DNA from: CAIQJJ01 sp964606085
GTDB taxonomy: Bacteria > Chloroflexota > Anaerolineae > Anaerolineales > UBA4823
Reading direction: 5' to 3'
Length of the DNA stretch: 53,276 bases
Assembly (NCBI GenBank): GCA_964606085.1
Contig: CAZSFD010000028.1
Coordinates: 1-53,276 of the forward strand
Under the pieces are notes generated by a model. That model had not been told where the DNA came from and did not search any database. It saw nothing but the letters and a program-made list of their open reading frames with translations. Within the stretch, counting starts at the first letter, position 1. Each line of letters starts with the position of its first letter. This document shows positions 49,601 through 53,276 of this stretch, piece after piece. A program made the position numbers and the translations under genes.

Positions 49601-51574
49601 GCGGGAGGTTCCCAGGCCGGGAACGCTGGTCGGTTCGCCGTTGGGGCCGCGGTCGGGGTGGGTAATGAACTTCAAATTGCCGTTGGCGGCGTACCCTTCG
49701 AAGAACAGCCCTGAAAAACCACCCAGGTTAATATCCTGGCCGCTTGGGTAGGTGGTTGATGGAGCTGTCGTACCCAGGTGAGGTAGACCGCTCCATTCGT
49801 AGGTTGTCACCGTGGGCAGGCCGCGGCTGAAATCTTTCAACCCCAATGGGGTGATTTTGGTCACCGTGGCGGTAGCGATGTTGACCACAGCCACGGCATT
49901 ATTTTCTTGCAGCGTCACCCAGGCGGTGGCGTCATCGCCGCTGATGGCGATGTATTCGGGTTCGAGGTCTTGCGCCACGGTGGGCGTGTAGGTGGCGCTG
50001 TCTAAAATGCGCACACCTGCTGCAATCAGCGAAGCGCGCTGAGTATTGTAGGCGCTGAAGCTGGCGGTGCTGACGCTGGCGCTGCCGACGCCGCCCGACA
50101 GGTCAATGATCGAGACGGAGCCTTCGGGGTCGTCGCTGATCGATTCCATTTCGCCTTCATTGGCCACCACCACGCGCTGCCCATCGTGGGTGAAGGTGAG
50201 CATATCGGGCAGTGCGCCGACGGTGACGTGGTTGAGGTAATTGCCATCGGCATCGAAGAAGACCACCGCGCCGGGCAGCGTCTTGGTGATAGCTTCGACG
50301 GCGGTGGCGATCACGCCATCGTAGCTGGCCACGCTGTTGGGAGCGCCGCCATAGGCGCTGACGGGAATGGTGAAGGCCAGCGTGGGGGTGATTGGGTTGG
50401 AAATATCCAGCACGTCCAGGCAGTCACAATCGCCATTGACGACGAACAGGCGCTGCGTGGCCGGGTCGTGGGCGGCGATCTCGGCGGATGCGCCATCGGT
50501 GATGCCGGTGGCATAGCTGCCCAGGATGTTGACGGCGAAGGGAGCAGCCGACTTGATGTAGGTGGCGGCTGAAGCGGTGTTGTTGCTCAGGTCGCTTTCA
50601 TCGGAGGTGGTGCTGACTTCGGCCTGGTTGGTCACGATGCCGTTCAGCCCGCTGTCAATATCCACGGTCAGGTTGATCGTGATCGGCGCGCCGGGGGCGA
50701 CATTCCCCAATTGCCAGGTAATGGCGGGGCTGGTGCCGGTCAGGGTAATGGTGCCCCCGCTGCTGACGACACTGGCGTAGGTCAGGCCGGTGGGGAGCGT
50801 GTCGGTCAGGAGGACGTTTTGGGCCGTTCCCTGGCTGGCGTTCACGACCAGGGTGTAGGTCATCTGGCTGCCGGGCTGCGCCTGGCCGGGGGCGCTTTTG
50901 CTGACGCCGAGGTTCACCGGGCAGTTGGCCGTGCCTGGCGTGGGGGCGAGTTGGGTGTAGGTGTCGGTGTTGCGCGCCCCGCCAGAGCCGTTGGGACAGC
51001 GTTGAATGGAGTGACCGGTGCCATTACCGCCGCCGTTTTCATCCACCTGCGGCTGTCCGGCGTTGAGCAAAATGAGCAGGCCGGGGTCGTCGGCGTCATT
51101 GGTGTCGTAGACCACGGCATCGAGCAAGTTGGCGGTGGTGACGGCTGTGCCGTTGGGGAAATCGGTGGCATTGCCGGTGTAGAGGGCCACTGCATCCTGC
51201 CCGTTTTGCAGGGTGTCATTGGGGAAGGTGACATCCACACCGGTCACGGCGCTGTTGCCGGCCACGAAATAGCCCTGGGCATCGGTGCTGAAGCCATCCA
51301 GGTCAATGGCGCGGTAAGAGGTATCGCCATTGCCGTTGTAGAACACCAAAACCATCCCATCCAGGGGCGTGCTGCCTGAACCGCCATCGAACAATTCGAT
51401 AAATTCGGCGGTGTCGGTGCTGCTCTGGTCGGCATCCAGTTCGTTGATGATCACCGGGTCGCCAGGCGCGGCCAATACGGTGGTTTGGATGGCGCCGAAC
51501 AGCACGGCAAACAAAAAGAGCGCTACCACAACCGGCAGCGCGGGCATAAATCGCTTTGCAAAGCGAGCGTGCAT
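43631..51574 (-). CDS. Giant secreted phytase-like/ExeM-type nuclease fusion protein
   Basis: A 2647-residue exported protein. Signal peptide at 1-36 (cleavage near VLAA). Order: lamin-tail domain (about 39-150), DUF11 (222-340), first part of a choice-of-anchor I beta propeller (345-585), an esterase-like phytase domain (about 615-985), second part of choice-of-anchor I (about 1005-1265, with NGLDASDRDG and ARSFTIRD), DUF11, an OB-fold-like segment, DUF11, an OB-like linker, and an ExeM/NucH endonuclease (about 1960-2262) with ATFNVENLD, VVAVQEIQD, ANHLNSKGG, VVLGDMNDF and DHDPM. Three DUF11 repeats of about 120 residues follow, and the end is YRVYLPIIFR. AGGAGG precedes the ATG. Likely role: release of phosphate from extracellular DNA and phytate. 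Confidence 0.88.
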   Translation of the reverse strand: MHARFAKRFMPALPVVVALFLFAVLFGAIQTTVLAAPGDPVIINELDADQSSTDTAEFIELFDGGSGSTPLDGMVLVFYNGNGDTSYRAIDLDGFSTDAQGYFVAGNSAVTGVDVTFPNDTLQNGQDAVALYTGNATDFPNGTAVTTANLLDAVVYDTNDADDPGLLILLNAGQPQVDENGGGNGTGHSIQRCPNGSGGARNTDTYTQLAPTPGTANCPVNLGVSKSAPGQAQPGSQMTYTLVVNASQGTAQNVLLTDTLPTGLTYASVVSSGGTITLTGTSPAITWQLGNVAPGAPITINLTVDIDSGLNGIVTNQAEVSTTSDESDLSNNTASAATYIKSAAPFAVNILGSYATGITDGASAEIAAHDPATQRLFVVNGDCDCLDVLDISNPITPTLAFTIPVSAYGGAPNSVASYDGVIATAVEAITKTLPGAVVFFDADGNYLNHVTVGALPDMLTFTHDGQRVVVANEGEMESISDDPEGSVSIIDLSGGVGSASVSTASFSAYNTQRASLIAAGVRILDSATYTPTVAQDLEPEYIAISGDDATAWVTLQENNAVAVVNIATATVTKITPLGLKDFSRGLPTVTTYEWSGLPHLGTTAPSTTYPSGQDINLGGFSGLFFEGYAANGNLKFITHPDRGPNGEPTSVPGLGTSRPFPLPDFQPMLVRFEFDPTSGAFQITEEITLTRSDGVTPLTGLPNLRAGASGLAYTDEIPVDLFGNQLPFDEMGGDLEGIVVAGDGTFWMVDEYRPAIYHFDADGVLLDRFIAEGTAASVSAAPGTYGTEVLPAVYAQRRANRGFEAVALEGDKLYAFIQSPLDNPDLANDNTSKNSRVNRIVEFDVISETVTAEYIYLLNDITGSGTARTDKIGDAVALGNGRFLVVERDDRTGADGNKLLYEIDLTGATDIHDPANLTGIPLGQQIEQLTPDGLAAAGIQPVYKRLTANVAALGYTGISKLEGLARIDANTFALLNDNDFGVEATPIPLDGTIPMSSEPEPILLGLVSFDQSNGLDASDRDGPSSSKAINIANWPVFGMYMPDGIHAYETNGETYYITANEGDDRNDFLPAEETLRVGSSSVVLDPAVFTNSATLKNNANLGRLNISSLDGDLDGDGDYDRLQSYGARSFTIRDASGNLVFDSGDLLEQITAAQLPAYFNADDGDPALWDTRSDNKGPEPESVEIAMLNGRIYAFIAIERAGGGAIVFDVTDPTAPVYTDYLRRDGDIAPEGVLFIAANDSPTGRPLLVLANEFSGTTTLYELAVDADLQLSKDAPAFTTAGGTLTYTIVVTNASSTVLENVIVTDTLPAALTYISDNSGIAPVNPTANVYEWHLGSLEAESALAVVITTTVAEAPTAALLTNEASASTTTSGDNPADNEASAETWVISPVANARAGSNGQTFGMEGQVIVAPGTFSANEWALQDASGGIAVYYGPPPTGLALGDMVRLVATRGIFNNQEQMTTPVSYFAEIAAGPEVSPIVTTTAQVNNGHTEGWLVQVAGTVSDLTSCTGSYDFLVDDGSSPVLIYVDGDTGVDVCALGAQNGSWMVITGFSTQYQTTFEIKPRRPQDVTLINDAPGFEKSAPALVQPGAAFTYTLTLANYLGYDLTSVVITDRLPANSTFAWALEGGTLTDGVVSWTLPDVADQSQVSVRFVVTATQSDGVIINDDYQLVAANFVTPTLGAPVFTVVTTSTLSIHHIQGMAHRSPFEGLLVTDVPGIVTAVGGSGFYMQEPNADANPATSEGIYVYTGSAPGVNVGDAVEVDGRVVEFRPGGSSGQANLTITELTSPVVTVLSSGNPLPAATLVGTGGRIPPTTIIDDDANGNVEISGTFDPATDGIDFYESLEGMRIALNDAQATGPTNAYGEIPVVGDQRANVNTEALTNRGGVVIWPGDDYNPERLILDDTLFANEPQVNVGDVFSGTLTGVLDYSFGNFKLLNTAALPEVIASGLVSETTTLTRGDDQITIATFNVENLDPGDGARFDALADEIVNHLLSPDIVAVQEIQDNDGETNSGETAADETFQALIAAISAAGGPAYDYRQIDPIDLADGGAPGGNIRVGFLFRSDRGVEFVDRPGGDATTPVTATLGAAGVELSFSPGRLDPENAAFNDSRKPLAGEFTFNGHTLIVIANHLNSKGGDQPLFGRYQPPALVSEAQRVAQAQVIAGFVGHILSLDPHANVVVLGDMNDFQFSLPLTTIAAAGLHDLVVNLAPGERYTYVYDGNAQVLDHILATTDLPESDLDIVHMNAEFTRGNRPTDHDPMLARFTFEPPVLALLKTVSTAEQVAPGSTVTYTIHLTNTTVALASGIVLTDVLPVEVSFGGWLVNEGATEEDGLITWEGSLAGNDTLTLVFTATVSSQAVHEQVVTNVARYAHAEASGLSAASFTVYLPPVLTIEKTVTPEMHVAPGSVVTYTIELTNTNLSTAAGVLLTDTLPAEVRFGGWLVNPGATEENGEITWHGSLAGESALTLIFTATVSTEAVHEQVIGNTARYGQEYGSGQASATFAVYLPPALSIEKSVTPDSDVTPGSTVTYTISLNNTSPTLAAGITLTDVLPAEVSFGGWVVNAGAVYDDGVITWQGSISGQTALTLVFTATVSAEASDGLIVSNTAHYHHASGMGQSAASFEVERPTTPPVYRVYLPIIFR
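43675..44765. repeat. Three tandem repeats encoding DUF11 modules
   Basis: Three in-frame units of about 360 bases at the 3' end of the giant gene. Each encodes V[AT]PGS-VTYTI, LTD-LP-EV-FGGW, ITW-GS and LTL-FTATVS, ending in VYLPP in the first two. They have diverged at the protein level but are clearly duplicates. Confidence 0.85.
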
Positions 51575-51624
51575 AGAGATACCTCCTGAATAATTTGTAA
51601 GGACGCGACAGGGCAGATTTTATC

Positions 51625-51661
51625 AGCCTGCTGCTTGTCATTCCCGGTGATGCAGCAGGCT
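51625..51661. repeat. 10-base inverted repeat upstream of the giant gene
   Basis: AGCCTGCTGC (51625-51634) and GCAGCAGGCT (51652-51661) form a hairpin with a 17-base loop. It may end the upstream TIM-barrel transcript, but no T run follows. Confidence 0.55.
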
Positions 51662-51693
51662 TTACGAGATGATAACAAGACGTTTACTATGAA

Positions 51694-51750
51694 GTAGTGA
51701 CGACGTCAGTCGTTCAACACGGAGGGTATGACGACTTACGTCGTCACTAC
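51694..51750. repeat. GTAGTGACGACGT palindromic repeat
   Basis: Arms of 20 bases (51694-51713 and 51731-51750) match as reverse complements with one mismatch around a 17-base loop. It separates the TIM-barrel and giant nuclease genes. It has the form of a dispersed palindromic element and is unrelated in sequence to the ACCACGAAG family. Confidence 0.85.
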
Positions 51751-51758
51751 AACGCTGT

Positions 51759-52592
51759 TTATACCAACAAGCCTTCCTGGCTTGCCACCTGCCGCACATA
51801 CGCCGCAGCCTGTTCGTATTCTTCTGCTGATGGCAGGTGTTCGAGCATGATCGGCAGGTCGGGGGTGAGTTGGTTGGCGGCGCGCAGGAAGGCGCGGTAA
51901 TCGAGCCTGCCCAGGCCAGGGCGCATCTCGTCGAGATGGGTGGTCAGGTTGTCGCGCAGGAGGATGTCTTTGGCGTGGACAGATTGGATGTGCGGGCCGA
52001 GCTTCTCGAAGCACTCGCGCACGAAGGCGGCGTTGGCAAAGTAGCGCTGCGGGCTGCTGATCATATTGACCGGGTCGAGGTGGACGGCGAAGGCGGGCCG
52101 GTCAACCGCCTGGAGCAGCGCCAGGTAGCTATCGGGCGAATCGGGATACATCCACGGCATCGGTTCGAGCGTGTAGAACGTGCGCGTGGGCTGCACGGCG
52201 TCAATGATCTGGCGGGTGATGTTCACGATCATCTCGAAGGTTTCTTCGGTCAGGTCGAGTTCGCACGGGCCATCCCACTTTGCCCCGCGTGACCCGGCGA
52301 TGTTGACGCAGCAGCGCGCCCCAATGCGTTCGGCGAGGGCGAGGCAATTTTGACACTTCTCGATGGCCGCGCGGCGTTCGTCGGCATCGCTGGCGAGCGG
52401 GTTGTTCCACACGCCCACCTCGGCAATCACAATATCTGCCTGGCGGGCGGCTTCGGCATAGGCGCGGATGGTCGCCTCATCGGCATCGAGTCCGACGGGG
52501 CTGTAGGCGGCGCGATAACCGGCATTTTGCACGGCTGTGACCCAGCTTTGTGGGTCGGTATAGGGGGTGTAGGTAGGGCCTCCGAGGCGCAT
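51759..52592 (-). CDS. Sugar phosphate isomerase/epimerase-like TIM barrel
   Basis: A 277-residue protein of the xylose isomerase-like/AP endonuclease 2 superfamily. YTLEPMPW gives a metal-binding glutamate, VHLDPVNMI the next Asp/His ligands, SVHAKDIL the conserved histidine, and MLEHLPSAEEY the last glutamate, the usual four-ligand pattern. Members include inosose dehydratases, hydroxypyruvate isomerases and 3-dehydroshikimate or ketose epimerases. It stands alone between the giant nuclease gene and the GIY-YIG gene on the same strand. Its substrate is not evident; it may serve the same sugar metabolism as the operon at the other end of the window. Confidence 0.85.
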   Translation of the reverse strand: MRLGGPTYTPYTDPQSWVTAVQNAGYRAAYSPVGLDADEATIRAYAEAARQADIVIAEVGVWNNPLASDADERRAAIEKCQNCLALAERIGARCCVNIAGSRGAKWDGPCELDLTEETFEMIVNITRQIIDAVQPTRTFYTLEPMPWMYPDSPDSYLALLQAVDRPAFAVHLDPVNMISSPQRYFANAAFVRECFEKLGPHIQSVHAKDILLRDNLTTHLDEMRPGLGRLDYRAFLRAANQLTPDLPIMLEHLPSAEEYEQAAAYVRQVASQEGLLV

Positions 52593-52628
52593 GATGAACT
52601 CCGATTGGGTGAATGGGTAATGGATGGG

Positions 52629-52940
52629 TTATGTGGTTGTTGGGTGGGCAGATTCGGCAAACCAGTCTGCGGAGAAATCTTGCCAGGTGGGGTTGATGCT
52701 TTTGATCAGGGCCAGCTTCTTTTCCCGCCGCCAGCCCTTGATTTCTTTCTCGCGCGCAATGGCGGCGTTCACATCATGGGTTTCTTCAAAATAAGCCAGG
52801 CGGGTGACATTGTATTGCGCAGTGAATCCAGGGATAAGCTTGTGTTTATGTTCGTAGACGCGCCTTTTTAAGTCTTTGGTGATCCCGGTGTATAGTGTAC
52901 CCGATGGGCTGTTCATGATATAGACGTAGTAGGTTTTCAT
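52629..52940 (-). CDS. GIY-YIG nuclease-domain protein (UPF0213-like)
   Basis: A 103-residue single-domain GIY-YIG protein. YYVYIMNSP gives the first element, LYTGITKDLKRRVYEH the second with the conserved arginine, and IAREKEIKGW the catalytic glutamate region with the typical KGW-RxKK end. Function of these small proteins is unknown; the fold is that of homing nucleases and UvrC. The ATG at 52940 is preferred to a TTG two codons upstream. Its last residues (SAHPTTT) are encoded by a repeat-like GGTTATGTGGTTGTTGGGTG stretch. The palindrome-plus-linker repeat lies about 130 bases upstream, paralleling the arrangement at the GxxExxY gene. Confidence 0.9.
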   Translation of the reverse strand: MKTYYVYIMNSPSGTLYTGITKDLKRRVYEHKHKLIPGFTAQYNVTRLAYFEETHDVNAAIAREKEIKGWRREKKLALIKSINPTWQDFSADWFAESAHPTTT

Positions 52941-52962
52941 ATCCAATCTCTATTACTCCAAA

Positions 52963-53017
52963 TGTCGTTCCGAGCGGCAGCGAGGAACCCCTGTGACCTG
53001 GCTCTTTCCGACCATTT
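52963..53017. repeat. 55-base direct repeat, copy 1
   Basis: Identical to 53222-53276 over 55 bases. It begins TGTCGTTCCGAGCGGCAGCG, a common dispersed-repeat motif in draft genomes of this kind. Confidence 0.95.
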
Positions 53018-53066
53018 CGATAGTACTTTACAAGCGAAGTTCTTGTTTTTTTATGCAAGAATTTTT

Positions 53067-53172
53067 AACCACTAAGGGCACAAAGGTTCACGAAGGTCTT
53101 TTGGGGGTTTCCTTTGTGTCCCTTTGTGACCTTTGTGGTTAAGCTTTTTTGTTCTGGCTTGTCCAGGTTAGG
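53067..53172. repeat. Palindrome plus linker, distant copy
   Basis: The palindrome AACCACTAAGGGCACAAAGG...CTTTGTGGTT (53067-53140) is followed by TCTGGCTTGTCCAGGTTAGG (53153-53172), the exact reverse complement of the 20-base linker core in the 6.2-6.6 kb array. Relative to the array the unit is inverted. Confidence 0.9.
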
Positions 53173-53276
53173 GATTCCTCGCTATCGCTCGGAATGACAC
53201 GACACCTGCCATCGCCTGCCCTGTCGTTCCGAGCGGCAGCGAGGAACCCCTGTGACCTGGCTCTTTCCGACCATTT
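53172..53276. repeat. Dispersed-repeat cluster at the window end with direct repeat copy 2
   Basis: GATTCCTCGCTATCGCTCGG (53173-53192) is an inverted, diverged relative of the CGTTCCGAGCGGCAGCGAGG motif, and 53222-53276 repeats 52963-53017 exactly up to the last base. The window therefore stops inside a repeat, as an assembly break would. No gene is seen between 52941 and the end. Confidence 0.9.

Noticed and set aside
1..53276. tRNA, rRNA, transposase or prophage genes
   Set aside because: I looked for cloverleaf-like regions with CCA ends, transposase DDE motifs and phage structural genes and saw none that I could support.

Overview
The window looks like a chromosomal contig from an uncultured member of the Chloroflexota, probably Anaerolineae-like. 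The GC is moderately high and a 100-base N gap shows it is a draft assembly. The taxonomic inference rests on three things: two giant secreted proteins built from DUF11 and choice-of-anchor modules that end in a short LPI-containing tail, a dense load of small palindromic intergenic repeats, and the mix of gene families. No rRNA, tRNA, CRISPR array, transposase or phage gene was seen.

Region 1 (1-13.97 kb) is one long minus-strand carbohydrate operon. It starts at a strong promoter flanked by two operator-like repeats at 13.90-13.97 kb. The order is DeoR regulator, FGGY sugar kinase, SGNH lipoprotein, GH42-like glycosidase, GH4 glycosidase, a repeat-embedded GxxExxY protein, fucose/arabinose-type isomerase, GH30-like glycosidase, class III aminotransferase, Gfo/Idh/MocA oxidoreductase and class I aldolase. 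Isomerase, kinase and aldolase together suggest breakdown of a (deoxy)sugar released by the glycosidases. No transporter lies in the window.

Region 2 (14-28 kb) is mixed housekeeping and regulation: surE, suhB, a response regulator, hutI, an aromatic/aspartate aminotransferase, folK, a TetR/SDR pair with a visible operator, a toastrack lipoprotein, a YacP-like NYN protein, an orphan nucleoside-type ABC permease, a PyrD-like protein, and a 1028-residue SF2 helicase with a predicted membrane hairpin.

Region 3 (28-52 kb) holds two giant secreted proteins: a 2421-residue subtilase, and a 2647-residue protein combining lamin-tail, choice-of-anchor I, phytase-like and ExeM/NucH nuclease modules. 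Between them are rlmN, a B12-binding radical SAM protein with a nearly leaderless start, a Uma2 nuclease, and a translationally coupled set (PLPC-like protein, sulfatase, CysH, phosphotriesterase-like). This region reads as extracellular polymer digestion with phosphorus and sulfur acquisition.

Region 4 (51.7-53.3 kb) has a sugar isomerase/epimerase-like TIM barrel and a GIY-YIG nuclease next to the same palindrome-plus-linker repeat that forms a tandem array at 6.2-6.6 kb. The window ends inside a 55-base direct repeat.

The least ordinary signals are the tandem palindrome array with a GxxExxY nuclease inside it, short palindromic elements apparently inserted in frame inside at least four enzymes, the membrane-anchored helicase, the shared C-terminal LPI tail of the giant proteins, and a pair of hairpins with seven-guanine loops at 22.4 kb.
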